Origin: Aphrocallistes beatrix
Taxonomy: Eukaryota; Porifera; Hexactinellida; Sceptrulophora; Aphrocallistidae
DNA: 64,000 nucleotides
Direction: 5' to 3'
Assembly (NCBI GenBank): GCA_963281255.1
Contig: OY725504.1
Coordinates: 2,232,001 to 2,296,000, forward strand
The notes beneath the pieces were generated by a model. The model saw only the letters and a list, made by a program, of their open reading frames with translations, searched no databases and was not told where the DNA came from. Position numbers and translations under genes: made by a program. Of the stretch, positions 33,660 to 47,170 are shown piece after piece (position 1 is the first letter of the stretch; every line of letters starts with the position of its first letter).

Positions 33660-35237
33660 AAAGGTTAGTCTTTCCTATGGGCATTTTGTTTTTTATCAAA
33701 AATTTGCCAAAAGCCTTTTTAATCAGTTTTAGATCCCTAAAGGGGTTCTAAACATTAATTTCGATTTTTAGAATTTAAATGCTAATATTTCGCCACTTAG
33801 AGCCACTTGTACCACCTGGTGTCGCCCAAAAATGGACACATTTTTGAAGTAGAATGCCTCATATCCATAACTTCATTGAACCATGTCAGATCATCATTTG
33901 AATGCTAAATTCGTGCTCATCGAGAGTTTTTTGGCTGCGGGTTCCTAGTAATGGCTAGGAATATGATAAAATTCCTGGCCGTTGCTAGGTACGGACAGCC
34001 AAAAAATTCTCCAAATATGGTCAATATCTACTATATCAAATTGCAAAATTCAATTCTGGACACGAATTCAGAATTCAAATGATGATCTGACATGGTTCAA
34101 AGAAGTTATTGATCTGGGATTCCGGCGGATACTATCAAATGTGCATATTTTTGAGTGGCCAGTCATCAATGACCAGTTTTTCACACTTTTGATGGTGAAA
34201 ATTTCTGATATACCATATTTTGAAGTTAAGTACTGCTATAAGTTGTCGAATAAGGATATTTAAATAAAATTCGAATCATTTTTAAAAAAATTCAGGTCCG
34301 ACCATTTGTTCGTGAGTAATCGCTTATTATAGGTAAAGTTCGGGCATAATACCTCTCTATGGTACCGAAAGAGACCGATGTCATATCTTAAAAACTATTC
34401 AAGATATATAATCAATTATAACTTTAAATGAAAGGATATATATGATAATATCTGGTTCTCAAACATCTCTTAGTCAAAAAATAAATATTTCTCGATTGAC
34501 ATTATTATAATACACATTTTATGTGGAGAACTTTGAATATATTAGAAAATGGCGAAGCTAATCATGGAATATGTATCCAAATGTGGCTATTAAGCTACAC
34601 AATCAATACAATTGTTGTTAATATTGTGTACAGAAAAATTGGAACACTTTTCATAATATTTTCACAGCATGACACCATCAAAAGTGTGAAAAAGTTGTCA
34701 GTTATCACTGGGGACCCAAAAATGACCATGTCTGCCGAAATCCCATATCTATAACTTTATTTGACTATGCCAGGTCGTTATTCTATCACCGAATTCGTGC
34801 TCAGCACTAAATTTCCAGCAATTTGATATATATATTGATCATATTTGGAGAATATTTTGGTTGCCTTTTCCTAGCAACTGTCAGGAATGTAAATTCCTGG
34901 CCGTTGCTAGGCACGGTCAAACAAAAATATTTCCAAATATGGTCAATATATATATCAAATTGCTGGAAATCTAGTGCTGAACATGAATTCAGCATTAAAA
35001 AGAGGATCTGGCACTGTTAAAATAAGTTATAGCTGTGGGACATTTCGCATTTAAAATGTGTCGTTTTTAGAGCGACACCAGGTCATACAAGTGGCTCAAA
35101 GTGGCGAAATATTGGGGCTGGAGTTATAAAAATCGGAATAATTGTTTAGAACCCCTATAAGGATCTAAAAATGATAAGAAAGCAATTTGGGCACATTTTT
35201 AGTAAAACAAGTGTCCCATGGGAAACACCCACCTTAA
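33660..35237. mobile_element. TTAA family B copy, interrupted
   Basis: Family B sequence runs from about 33660 (GGTTAGTCTTTCCTATGGGC) to 34263 and resumes at about 34660. It ends CACCCACC before TTAA at 35234-35237. Between 34264 and 34660 is interior sequence of family A (TATAGGTAAAGTTCGGGC, AGAACTTTGAATATATTAG), so the two families are recombined or nested here. The hairpin centre with CCTAGCAACTGTCAGGAAT and its inverse is present twice. Confidence 0.65.
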
Positions 35238-36088
35238 GTTTTAGATTTTTATCATGTGATGACGTTGCATTTTTCGAAAATCGAACTTGGAAACCTAAAG
35301 TCGTAGATTCTCGTTCTAACTTCCTAATATACTTAATGAATTATTATTTCTAATTGTTCAAAATTATTCGGGGTTAGGAGCGCCTCAAGGAATGTTGTGG
35401 ACTTTAGTATACTTTGCTATTTCCAAAATTTGCTGTTACTATATCTAAATAATCAGTATAAATGCGATTAAATGCTTTTGAATGCATTTATATATCCTCA
35501 ATAGTCCATTTTACATTGTTCTTAACATTTAAACTTAAAATCTCTATATCTCGGGACTTTAAAATTTCAAAATTGACCGTCTTTGAATAAAAAAAGTCTA
35601 ATTGGTTAGTGATAGAAGGTTGAAAATTTCAAGAGTTGTCCCATATCATTGGGCGATGAACGTAGGCCCACGATTTTCGATATCTTATAACTTAGTGATA
35701 TTATAGCTGATTTACTCAATAAATCATTTTTCGGGGTTTTTGGTACTTCTTTTTCAGACCCATTTAAAATTTAAAATTTTTGTCATTTTTGATTTCTTCG
35801 GTGGGAAATATGATAGACTATATATGATTCGATTTTTAAATCATTTGTCTCCTTCCCAAAAGAACTTTGAGTGCCCGGGGGTGTCACTTTAAGATGTGCT
35901 AGCAAAAATGAAAAAACAGACTTTGAAACACTATATCTCAAAAACTAGAAATGAGAGTCGAAAAGCGGTTTGGAGTCCGCATTTATTTCTAGAAACCGAT
36001 TCGTGCCCACGCTTAACATCCCAATCGCTCTACTTTTATCATATGCTGTAAGCCAAATCGTAAGATTTTCTGCGGGCGGTATCCTTAA
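35238..36088. mobile_element. TTAA family A right arm
   Basis: Sequence homologous to 40550-41477 ends GCGGGCGGTATCC with TTAA at 36085-36088. Its left arm is represented only by the 34264-34660 fragment. Confidence 0.7.
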
Positions 36089-36089
36089 A

Positions 36090-36726
36090 CACGCGCGCTT
36101 CGCTTGCTTGTGCTGCGCGGCTTGCAGACATTTTGTGTCCGCAAAATGTCTGCAAGCCGAGTTGCCCAGTGGGCGCCTTTGGGGACATTAGAGAAACAAT
36201 ACTTCGCTTGTTTGCTCTATACTAAGTATGCAGAATTGTCATTTGATCAATCAATTTGGACATGCATTTGCAAATGTACAGTAGTGGTCAATCAATTTGA
36301 TCAAAATTAACTTTTAAGAATCAAAATATATACCCAAACGGCTGTATTCAATTATTTATTGGCATTATAGAATAATTGAATTTGATTGGTTAGCAAAATT
36401 TGTCACCTATCTCAGCGAGGGTGAAGATTCCGCTCAAATCTTATAACTCCTTCGTGGATTGATTATTATTTATCTGTGTTCCATATTTCACATTTCCAGC
36501 ACTTTCCAAAAAAGTTTTAATCAGGGCATTATACAGCCCTCCAGAGATACGCTCCTACTCTTAAACCCTAAATTTTCATACGCCTAAATCGATAAATAAC
36601 ATTATAATATAAGGTAAATTGGGGAATAATCTAAATTTTCACGCTCCTAAACACTTTCGTGCTTAAAATCCTACACCTGAGGAGCGTCTCGCGCTCCTAG
36701 TTCAACTTTGGTTTTAATATATAAGA
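36090..36726 (-). mobile_element. Helitron-like family 2, second copy
   Basis: Begins CACGCGCGCTTCGC on the plus strand (3' end of the element, one substitution from CAAG). It contains a large hairpin made of CTTGCAGACATTTTG and CAAAATGTCTGCAAG. It ends with TTTTAATATATAAGA, the inverse of the family 2 5' terminus. A precedes and T follows. It is inserted one base beyond the TTAA of the adjacent family A element. Confidence 0.8.
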
Positions 36727-37363
36727 TTTACTAGTAGAAAATTGTCAATTGTCATACATAGCATACAGTAAAATCACCCTAACTCAGAGAATGATCATAT
36801 TTTAAGCGCAAGCAAGTTGTAAAACACAAAAAATACTCAGGTTAAGCTAGTAGCCCATATTCGAATAAAAGCAAATTGTAAAAACTGAAAATGATTTTTT
36901 CCAAAAATTTCCTTGACAAAATATTTTTCATATTAAAAAAAAAAGTCAAAACTGAACAAGATATCTTCGTTACTAGCTCTTTGAATCACTAATAATTCTA
37001 ATCGAGCAGTTAAATAAACTTGTTCCTAGTCAATATTGTAGTTATACCGACTGGTCTAACCACGGATTTTATATAGGATCTAGACTTTGAGTAACTATAA
37101 CTTCATATTTATTCTTAGTTTGATACTCATATTATGCAATAATTATTATACGTACTAACTAGTACTATTCATAAACAGTATTACATTGGTTGAATTAAAA
37201 CTTTTATTTTTTGAGGGTCTGTCACTTGATCGGTTAATCGCCTAGGGGAAAAAATAATCGAGCACTAAAATCGGTTATGCAACCCCAGCCCTGAAAGGAA
37301 TTTGATAAAATTTAAAGAGAGTGACTGGTCCTGTTTTAGTGTTTTTCTGTCATTTTATGTAAA
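36727..37363. other. Unassigned AT-rich sequence
   Basis: No gene, RNA or repeat boundary that I can support. Confidence 0.4.
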
Positions 37364-37914
37364 TCCTTACTATTAAAACTCGATTAATCTATATGTGTGT
37401 ATAAATATATATATATATATCTGTAACGAATTGATTGAAGAAACTGCCAGGCGTAGAAGGCTGATTTTTAGCATGTGGGAGTCGTTTGGCAATGGCTCCA
37501 GTAAGTTCTGAGCTCAGAGCAAAATGTCGACTCATCATGGAATTATGACGTCATTGTCACATTTTTAAAAGTTAAGCAACACAGTTATTCGAGTATAACT
37601 CAGCCATTATAGGAGATAGAAGGCTGAAACTTTAAGAGAATATGTATACTAACATACCTAACATATGATGCAACTATCATCAAAAAATGATGACTCATCA
37701 CTTTGTTATGACGTCATCATTACGCATCAAAAATTTTAAAATTGACAAATTTGGTGATTTTTCGATTAATATCGATTATAACAGTAGGACAGACGTATTT
37801 AGAGATGTTATCTCCCTTATAATTAACCAATGTGATCCCAGGCGACCGAAGGCAGCCTCCGGCGGACACAAAATGTCCACCAGCCGCGCAGCGCAAGCAA
37901 GCGAAGCGCGCTTG
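37364..37914 (+). mobile_element. Helitron-like family 1, reference short copy (551 bp)
   Basis: Starts TCCTTACTATTAAAACTCG after A and ends GCGAAGCGCGCTTG before T, with no target duplication. Near the 3' end a GGCGGACA...TGTCCACC stem precedes the GC-rich terminus. This combination (5' TC, 3' hairpin, insertion between A and T) is diagnostic of Helitrons. The final CTTG departs from the usual CTRR. No Rep/helicase is encoded. Other near-complete copies here are 50588-51073, 51104-51630, 53737-54283 and 61715-62259. Confidence 0.88.
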
Positions 37915-38435
37915 TTTAAATTAAAAGCTCCAATTGGCGGAACAGGAATGGTTCAAATTTCTGAGTTGTAATTCATCCAAATGCTTAGAATTGTCTCACT
38001 TGTTCGAACCATGAAAAATTATTACTTATCATAATCGAGTCAGCGGAATATTGTTGGGGCGGAGCGGGTGTAGCTTATAAACTGTTAATGTGGAGCGAGT
38101 GCCGGTTGTGCGTGGATCGGAAGGGTTATTGCGGGTTTACTTTAATCTAGTCAATGGATAAGATGTTGAGTACCGGATTTAATCACGGCGGCCTTAAGAA
38201 ATCCACCATTTTACTAGAAGAATACTATTTGATAAATTGTTTTAGTGCCGGTCCTATTGGAGACTATGGCATGAACAACGTTCCGTTCGTCCGTCCACTG
38301 ACCCTGTGAAATCTATCATCCGATTGATACCAAATTTGGTAAGTAGGATTCATTTATAGTAGTGCTCTTGATGTTAATTAGGCGAAATTTATAGCAGCTA
38401 AAAATATTTTAATATCTTCAAACTATTATCATTAG
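37915..38435. other. Unassigned sequence between two Helitron copies
   Basis: No supported gene. A 94-codon frame beginning at 37687 lies inside the Helitron and is not coding. Confidence 0.4.
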
Positions 38436-41400
38436 CAAGCGCGCTTTGCTTGCTAGCGCTGCGCGGCTAGCGGACATTTTGTATCCGCCGGAGGCGCCCT
38501 TTGGGCGCCTGGGACCACATTGATTAATTATAAGGGAGATAACATTTCTAAACACGTCTGTCCATAGCCTACTCTAATAATGCCTCACAGTAGACTGAAA
38601 ATTATGGACTAGGGATGAAGTAGTAGCCGAATGGAATAATACACGATTAACCTAAAATCGTTAACCATGCAGAATAGGCATTAAGAGTATTACCAGCATA
38701 TATAAACATGGTATCAAAGTACATATATCCGTTGGAAAAATTTCGATCAGTCATCATATCATTGCGCGCAACAGGTCATTCCAAGGACAATTTTAGCGAT
38801 TTTCTAAGCTGTTTTAACCCTATCTCTAAATGGCATTAAGGTGTGATTTTTGTGTAGTACCAAGATTAGTACGAGTTGATTTGAAAGATTTATTTTTCAA
38901 TGGAATGTTGTTACATTCCTGCGTTGCTATGGTAAAGCATTTTGGTCAGTTTGGTCCACTTCGTGCAAACTGTATTAACTAGAGCTTCAAATTTGATCGT
39001 GTTTGATAGGCAATGGACAATTCCTATTAGGTGATAATACAACTTGAACTTCTAAATTCAACGAGTTTTGAGTTATGGATTGATTTTAAGAATGTGACCA
39101 AAACATTAAATTGTCGCATAACTCTATAGTTTGTGAATTTAGAAGTTTAAATTGTATTATTAGCTAATAGGAAGTAGCCAATTGCCTATCAAAAACGATC
39201 AAATTTGAATACCTAGTTCTTACAGTTTGCAGGATATGGCTCAAACAGATCAAAATGTTTTACCATAGCAACGTAGGAATGCAACAATATTCCATAGAAA
39301 AATTCTAGATTTTTCAGATCAACTCGTACTAATCTTAGTTCTACACAAAAATTCTACATTAATAACATTTAGAAGTAGGCATAAAAATGCTTAGAAAATT
39401 GCCAATATCGTGCTTTAAATGACCTGTTGCGCAATGATATGATGATTAATCGAAATTTTCCAACGGATATACGTATGTACTTTGATGCCATGTTTATATG
39501 TGCTGGTAATACATTCTTAATGCCTATCCTACATGGTTAACGATTTTAGACAATCGTGTGATAAGGATACCGCCCTCGAAAAACATTGTGGAATTTTTTA
39601 TTGTCAATTCCATCGGATTATTGAGTAGTCTACCATCTAATCGTACTTGTTGGACGGTATTTATTTTGATATTCTAGAACTGGGCACCTAAAGCTCAGGC
39701 GTACTAAAAATCGGAAAGTTATTCGTGATTTTGCGGGGCATTCATCAATTATTTTCTAACTTATCTGATATTTTTTCAATTATACGAACCTCAAAATGGT
39801 TTTGGCCCCTTTAAATATTATAAAACAGATGAATTTAGAAAAAGAGGCACCTGAAATCCAATCAAAAATATCTTTATGAGGGACTTCATTTCTAAAATGC
39901 TCGGGAAATGGCCGTTGTGATATTAGCTATTGTGTATAGAAAAAAATTCTGAACATTTTAAAAAAAAGTTTGTTCAGATCGGACCATTAGTTCGTAAGTT
40001 ATAGTATATTGTAGGTAAAGTTCGGACATCAAACCACTCTATGGCCCCCAAAGTGCTCGATGTCAATGCTTAAAAACTATTGAAGATATATAATCTATAA
40101 TAATCTTAAATGAAAGGATATATATGATAATATATAGGTTCCTCAAACATCTCTTTGTCAAAAAGTAAATATTTCTAGACTAATCATCGTTTTTGTTGTA
40201 ATACAAATTCTATGGAGAACTTTGAATATATTAGAAAATGGTGAATCTTGTCATGAAATAAGTTCCCAAAAGTAGCTATTATACTCAAAAAACAATGCAA
40301 TAGTCACTAACAATGTATACAGAAACTTTGAAGCACCCAACATGATTATTTTGGAAGTTCAAATCATTGATCTCCAAATTTTAGTCAAAGCCCCCCCATT
40401 TATGGTCCAAAAACAGATTCCTCCATATCTCGGGAAATATACACCAAATTCTTAGCTCTCAATTCCTAATATACTTTTCAAGACGGTATATATCTGATTC
40501 TTAAATAATAAATGTACTACATGGAATGGAATGCTAAGTTTCAAATTTTTATCACGTGATGACGTAGCATTTTTCGAAAATCCTAACTTGAAAACTAAAA
40601 GTCATAGACTCTCGCTCTAACTTCCTAATATACTTTTTGGTAGCTCTTTATTCATTCTAAACCGATGAATTATACATTGTACTGCTAGGAATATGATTTA
40701 CATTCCCTAATTGGTTCAAAATATTCGGGGTTAGGGGCCTCAAGGTAATTTGTGAATTTTCAGTATAATTTTGCTATTTTCACCAAAATCTGTTGGAATA
40801 CATCTAATTAATTAGTATACACGCGATTAAATGCCCATGGATGCTTTTATTTTTCGTTAATAGCTCATTTTACATCGTTCTTACAATCAAAACTTCAAAT
40901 CCCTATATCTCGGGACTTTAAAATTCCAAAATTGACCGTCTTTCAAAAATTTTAACTCAAAATTGCTTTGAGATAGAGGTTTGAAAATTTCAGGAGTTGT
41001 TCCATATCATTAGGCGATGAGCGTAGGACCACTCAATTTTTGATATTTTATAAATTTGTGATTTTATTGCTGATTTGCAAAGAAAATCGGACTTTTTTCG
41101 CCGTTTTTTGGCCCTTTTTATTCGGACACCGATAAAATTTACAATTTTTAAAATTTTAACTTTCTTTTGGTCCTATGAAGTGGCAAATATGATAGACTAT
41201 CTATGAATAAATTTTCGAAGCATTTAATCCAAACATGTGCTTTAAAAAAATCACAGAGTGCAGGAGGGCTTACCATTAAGATGTGCTAGGGAAAAACGGA
41301 AAAAACCGACTTTGAGACGCTGTAATTCAAAAACTAGAAATGTGAACCAAAAACTGTTTGGCATGTCTCAATATTTTTTAATTGCACTACCTGCCCACGC

Positions 41401-41968
41401 TTAACATCTTATATATCTCTATTCTTGATATATGCTGTAAGCCAAACCTATGGATTTTTCACGGGCGGTATCCTTAATCCATTCGGCTATTACCGCATCC
41501 TTGGTTATTTTACTGTGAGACATTATTAGAGTAGGCTATGGTCTGTCCTACTATTTTAATTGATATCTCACGAAAAATCACCAAATTTGTCAATTTTTAA
41601 AATTTTGATGCATAATGATGACGTCATAACAAATTGATGAGTCATCATTTTTTGTTGATAGTTGCATCATATGTGAGGTATATTAATATACACATTCTAT
41701 TAAAATTTCAGCCTCCTATCACCTCAAATGGCCGATAGTCGAAAAACTGAAATTTCTTATTATAAAAAAGGTGACAATGACGTCATAATTCCATGATGAG
41801 TCGACATTTACGTCTGAGCTCAGAACTTAGTGGAGCCATAGCCAAAAGACCCCAAATTCCAAAGTTCAGCTTTCTGATCCTTGCAGTTTCTTTAATCAAT
41901 TCGTTACAGATATAGATAGATAGATATACACAAACAAACAAACATTAATCGCGTTTTAATAGTAAGGA
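38436..41968 (-). mobile_element. Helitron-like family 1 with palindromic cargo and nested TTAA element
   Basis: The 3' part (38436-38555) and 5' part (41554-41968, ending with the inverse of TCCTTACT) are one family 1 Helitron on the minus strand. Between them, exactly after CGTCTG, sits the cargo that starts TCCATAGCCTACT and returns as AGTAGGCTATGG. Within the cargo, the long inverted arms (38930-39120 and 39130-39310) differ somewhat from each other. A family A TTAA element splits the right arm. Target A is G at 38435 in this copy. Confidence 0.82.
39561..41477. mobile_element. TTAA family A element inside Helitron cargo
   Basis: The right end is GGGCGGTATCC followed by TTAA at 41474-41477. 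The left end GGATACCGCCCTCG is preceded by ATAA, a one-base change from TTAA. The empty site is visible at about 56370-56385, where GTATTAATCCATTCGG is uninterrupted. Confidence 0.85.
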
Positions 41969-42505
41969 TGCGCATATCAAGGCACTATAATTAAATCTCA
42001 AAATATTTTGCATATTCATACACACCTTTAAGTGAGGACTGCAGGCGTTCACGCTTGGATCCTGGAATTAGGTCCATTGTGTTTTAATAATATATGGGGA
42101 GTAGTATTTCTTTGAGTCCATTCGTCATATTAACCTTCAACTATGTGTGAAATGTGAATTATGTGGTTTACACATTTGTTCTTCACAAAATTAAAATAAA
42201 TTTTGGGGATATACTGACCTGTTAGCACATTTTAAAGGATTAATAATGTATGATCTTCAAAGAAAATCAAGGTAAGGTGGGCGGATTGAAAAATTGAAAA
42301 TATGGAATCTTGTTACCTTCCTGCGTCGCTATGGAAAAGTATTTTGGTCATTTGATCCTATATCTCGAAAACCGTTGTGGTTAGACCATAGGCTACTTAA
42401 TATAATATCTGACAGTAGATTAAAAATTATGGACGAGGGATGTAGTAGTAGCCGATTGAAATTATACATGATTACCCCAAGATCGTTAACCATGCAGAAT
42501 AGACC
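41969..42505. repeat. Unassigned stretch ending in palindromic-cargo fragments
   Basis: To about 42280 there is no supported feature. From about 42285 to 42505 rearranged pieces of the cargo palindrome appear (CCTGCGTCGCTATGG, then GACCATAGGCTACTT through CCATGCAGAATAG), ending where the Ginger-like copy 2 begins. Confidence 0.6.
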
Positions 42506-43157
42506 TGCTGCATGAGATTCTGACCCGCGTGGGATTTTGCCTCTACTGATTGCTTTTTCAATTTAGACTAAGTAACATTTCGTCCAGGGTTACTTGCTAA
42601 TGACTATATAATTATCTTCATATCATAAACTCTCATCCTACTTTATCTCTTTTTTCTAGATTTCTTCAACTTCTATTTACGAATTTACTTCGAACTGACA
42701 TTGACTCTATCAGGAACGTGAACAAGTACCAGCAAATTAAGAGTTATCTCTTGACTAAGTCATTCCTCTGGAGATCAAGGATTCAAGCGATTAAAATACC
42801 ACGGCATTCAAATTAGCTTTTAGCTAACTTTTGCTACTATTGAATCTTGGTCGCCAATATTTCGCTTCAATGTTTTTCAATTTTACCATGTCTGTGGTGG
42901 TAGATTATTTTACTAACCATGCAAATCGTATGCATCCATTCATTTTTATTGTCCATATTTTAGATTATGAGGAAGAATGGAGTCGTGAAATACCTTGAGG
43001 TTCCACTTGAATCTGAAAACAATGATATCATCAGCTTCTACTATGATACTGCTCACGGTGGCATAGATGCCATTATTGATGACATTCGTCGCAAATACGA
43101 CTGGATTCACGAAGATGTTCGACAATAAGTAAGAAATTCCCATTCAATGAATTAGAA

Positions 43158-46100
43158 TCCTTACTATTAAAACTCGATTAATCTATTTATGTCTATGTAT
43201 ATATATACTAGTATATATATATATATATCTGTAACGAAATGATTGAAGAAACTGTGAGACCCAGAAAGTTGATTTTTGGCATGTGGGAGTTTTTTGGCTA
43301 TGGCTCCAGTAAGTTCTGAGCTCAGACGAAAATGTCGATTCATCATTAAATTATGACGTCATTTTCACCTTTTTTATAATTAGAAATTTCAGCTTTTCGA
43401 CCATAACTCAGCCATTTTAGATCATAGAAGGCTGAAATTTTAAGAGAATATGTATATTAATAAATCTCACATATGTTGCAACTATCATAAAAAAATGATG
43501 ACTCATCACTCTATTATGACGTCATCATTACGCATTAAAAATTTAAAAATATAACAGTAGGACAGGCCATAGCCTACTATATATAAGGCCTAAGAGTAAC
43601 TTAACCAGGGATGCGGTAGAAGATGGATGAAGAAATACATGAGCTGCCTTAAATCATTAACAAAGCACAATAGAGCTTAGGAATGTATCACCAGCATATA
43701 TAAATATGGTGTCAAAGCACCCATATCCGTTGTTAAAATTTAGATTAGCCATCAAATGATTGCGCAACAGGTTATATTTGGGTCAAATTTAGTCATTTTC
43801 GGAGGCCGTTTAAGGGCACTTCTATGTGTTTTTAGTATAAGGTTTTTCGCATTGAACTGAGAAGTGAATGTGTTAATACTAAGAATTTGAAATTTTTTAA
43901 TGGAATGTTCTTACATTCCAGTGTTGCTATGGAAACGTGTTTTGGTCAGTTGAGGCTATATCTTGAAAACAGCGATAGCTAAACATTCAAATTTAATCCC
44001 ATTTGATAGCAAATAGACTACTTCCTATTAAGGATACCGCCCGTGAAAAATCCATAGGTTTGGCTTACAGCATATATCAAGAATAGAGATATATAAGATG
44101 TTAAGCGTGGGCAGGTAGTGCAATTAAAAAATATTGAGGCATGCCAAACCGTTTTTGGTTCACATTTCTAGTTTTTGAGTTACAGCGTCTCAAAGTCGGT
44201 TTTTTTCCGTTTTTCCCTAGCACATCTTAATGGTAAGCCCTCCTCCACTCTGTGATTTTTTTGAAACACATGTTTGGATCAAATGCTTCGAAAATTTATT
44301 CATATATAGTCTATAAAATTTGCAATCGCATAGAACCAAAAGAAAGTTAAAATAATAAAATTGTTAATATTATAGGGGTTTTAGAAAAAATTGCCAAAAA
44401 ACGGCGAAAAAACCCCGATTTTCTTTGGAAATCAGCAATAAAATCACAAATTTGTAAGATATCGAAAATCGAGTGGTCCTACGCTCATCGCCTAATTATA
44501 TGGAACAACTCCTGAAATTTTCAAACCTCTATCTCAAAGCAATTTTGAGTTAAAATTTTTGAAAGACGGTCAATTTTGGAATTTTAAAGTCCCGAGATAT
44601 AGGGATTTGAAGTTTTGATGTTAAGTACGATGTAAAATGAGCTATTACCGATAAATAAAAGCATCCATGGGCATTTAATCGCATGTATACTAATGAATTA
44701 GTTGTATTCCAACAGATTTTAGTGAAAATAGCAAAATTATGCTGAAAATTCACAAATTACCTTGAGGCCTCTAACCCCGAATATTTTGAACCAATTAGGG
44801 AATATAATTCATATTCCTAGCACTACAATGTATAATTCATCGGTTTAGAATGAATAAAGAGCTTCTAAAAAGTATATTAGGAAGTTAGAGCGAGAGTCTA
44901 CGACTTTTAGTTTTAAAGTAGGATTTTCGAAAAATGCTACGTCATCACGTGATAAAAATTTAAAACTTAGCATTCCATTCCATGTAGTACACTTATTATT
45001 TAAGAATCAGATATATACCGTCTTGAAAAGTATATTAGGAATTGAGAGCTAAGAATTTGGGTGTATATTTCCTGAGATATGGAGGAATCTGTTTTTGGAC
45101 TATAAATGGGGGGCTTTGACCTAATTTTGGAAATAAATGCTTTGAACTTCCAAAATAATCATGTTGAGTGCTTCCAAATTTCTGTATACATTGCAAGTGA
45201 CTATTGCATTGTTTTTTGAATATAATAGCTACTTTTGGGAACCTATCTCACGACAAGATTCGCCATTTACTAATATATTAAAAGTTCTCCATAGAATTTG
45301 TATTACAATAAAATCGATGATAAGTCAAGAAATATTTACTTTTTGACAAAGAGATGTTTGAGGAACCTATATATTATCATATATATCCTTTCATTTAAGA
45401 TTATAATAGATTATATATCTTCAATAGTTTTTAAGCATTGACATCGAACACTTTCGGGGCCATAGAGAGGTTTGATGTCCGAACTTTACCTACAATATAC
45501 TATAACTTACGAACTAATGGTCGGATCTGAACAAATTTTTTTTTAACTGTTCAGAATTCTTTTCTATACACAATAGCCAATATCACAACGGCCATTTCCC
45601 GAGCATTTTAGAAATGAAGTCCCTCATAAAGATATTTTTGATTGGATTTTAAGTGCCTCTTTTTCTAAATTTATCTGTTCTATAATATTTAAAGGGGCCA
45701 AAACCTTTTTGAGGTTCATATAATTGAAAAAATATCAGATAAGTTAGAAAATAATTGATGAATGCGCCGCAAAACCACGAATAACTTTCCGATTTTTAGT
45801 ACGGCTGAGCTTTAGGTGCTCAGTTCTAGAATACCAAAATAAATACCGTCCAACAAGTACGATTAGATGGTAGACTACTCAATAATCCGATGGAATTAGC
45901 AATAAAAAATTTCACCATTTTTTTTTATGTCAGGCGATGTTTTTCGAGGGCGGTATCCTTAAGCAATAATACAATTTCTATGTCTTAATTCAATAATTTA
46001 CGAGTTATTAGACAATTTATCATACTGGTCACATTTGGTAATTTGTCGAATATCTCGTAAACCATTGAATTTAGACACAGAAATTGTATTATAGCTTAAT

Positions 46101-46695
46101 AGGAAGTAGCCTATTTGCTACTAAATGGGATTATTTTTGAATGTCTAGCTATCGCTGTTTTCAAGATATAGCCCCAACTGACCAAAATACGTTTCTATAG
46201 CAACACTGGAATGTAAGAACATTCGATGGAAAAATTTCAAATTTTTCGTATTAACACATTCACTTCTCAGTTCTATGCGAAAAACTTTATAATAAAAACA
46301 CTTAGAAGTGCCCTTAAACGACCTCTGAAAATAACTAAATTTGACTCAAATATAGCCTGTTGCGCAATCATTTGATGACTAATCTAAATTTTAACAACGA
46401 ATATGGGTGCTTTTACACCATATTTATATATGCTGGTGATACATTCCTAAGCTCTATTGTGCTTTGTTAATGATTTAAGGCAGCTCATGTATTTCTTCAA
46501 CCATCTTCTACTACATCCCTAGTGCCAAATTCGCAAGTTACTCTGTGGCCTTATTGTAGTAGGCTATGGACAGGCGTATTTCGAGATGTTGTCACCCATA
46601 TAATTTATCAATGGTGACCCCAAGAGTCCAAAGGGGGCCTCTGGCGGACATAAAGTGTCCGCCAGCCGCGCAGCTAAACAAGCGAAGTGCGCTTG
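43158..46695 (+). mobile_element. Helitron-like family 1 with palindromic cargo
   Basis: Starts TCCTTACTATTAAAACTCG after A, ends GCGAAGTGCGCTTG before T. After CAGTAGGACAG-type sequence at about 43562, the cargo begins (CCATAGCCTACTATATA). It runs to its mirror end at about 46575 (AGTAGGCTATGG), then the family 1 3' region resumes. A family A TTAA element occupies 44028-45962. The whole lies in an intron of the Ginger-like copy 2, between a GTAAG donor at 43130 and a TTTTAG acceptor ending at 46733. Confidence 0.87.
44028..45962. mobile_element. TTAA family A element inside Helitron cargo
   Basis: TTAA at both ends, termini GGATACCGCCCG and inverted CGAGGGCGGTATCC. The empty site survives in the related cargo near 55755 (CTTCCTATTAAGTGATAATA). 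It matches 39561-41477 in inverse orientation over nearly its full length. Confidence 0.9.
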
Positions 46696-46870
46696 TGAGT
46701 AATTAATTTATTGGCTTTTTATTATCCTTTTAGATAAAACCCTGTCACGACTGCCAAATTAATCCAGCACTCCCACCTCAGCCCCAACGAGACTCCAACC
46801 CATTCCATCTCCACAGATCCCCTGGCATCACTGGAATTGATCTAATTCGCAACATGATCCCAGATTCCAT

Positions 46871-47123
46871 GAGCATATTATTATTAATATATCTCACATA
46901 TGATATAACTATCATCAAAAAATGATTACTCATCACTCTGTATGACGTCATCATTAGGCATTAAAATATTTTTCGAGTGACATCGATTATAGAAGTAAGA
47001 CAGACATATTTAGAGATGTTTTCTACCTTTTAATTAATCAATGTGAGCACAGGCGCCAAAGGCTCCTCCTGCGGATCCAAAGCGTCCGCCTAGCGGGCAG
47101 TGCGAGCAAGCGAAGCGCGCTTG
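46871..47123 (+). mobile_element. Helitron-like family 1, 5'-truncated copy
   Basis: Matches the last 250 bp of the family, from the ATATCTCACATATGAT block to GCGAAGCGCGCTTG before T. It interrupts the exon of Ginger-like copy 2 that encodes the first Asp. Confidence 0.8.
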
Positions 47124-47170
47124 TAAACAAGAAAATACTCTTTACTAACTTAATTAATTACGTCTGGTAT

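Noticed and set aside
37400-37440. Recurrent (TA)n runs near 37400, 43200, 53770 and 61750 as independent microsatellites
   Set aside because: Each occupies the same place just inside the Helitron 5' end and belongs to the element.
38436-41968. Capture of a host gene fragment by the Helitron
   Set aside because: The cargo is palindromic, has no reading frame and matches only other repeat copies in the window.
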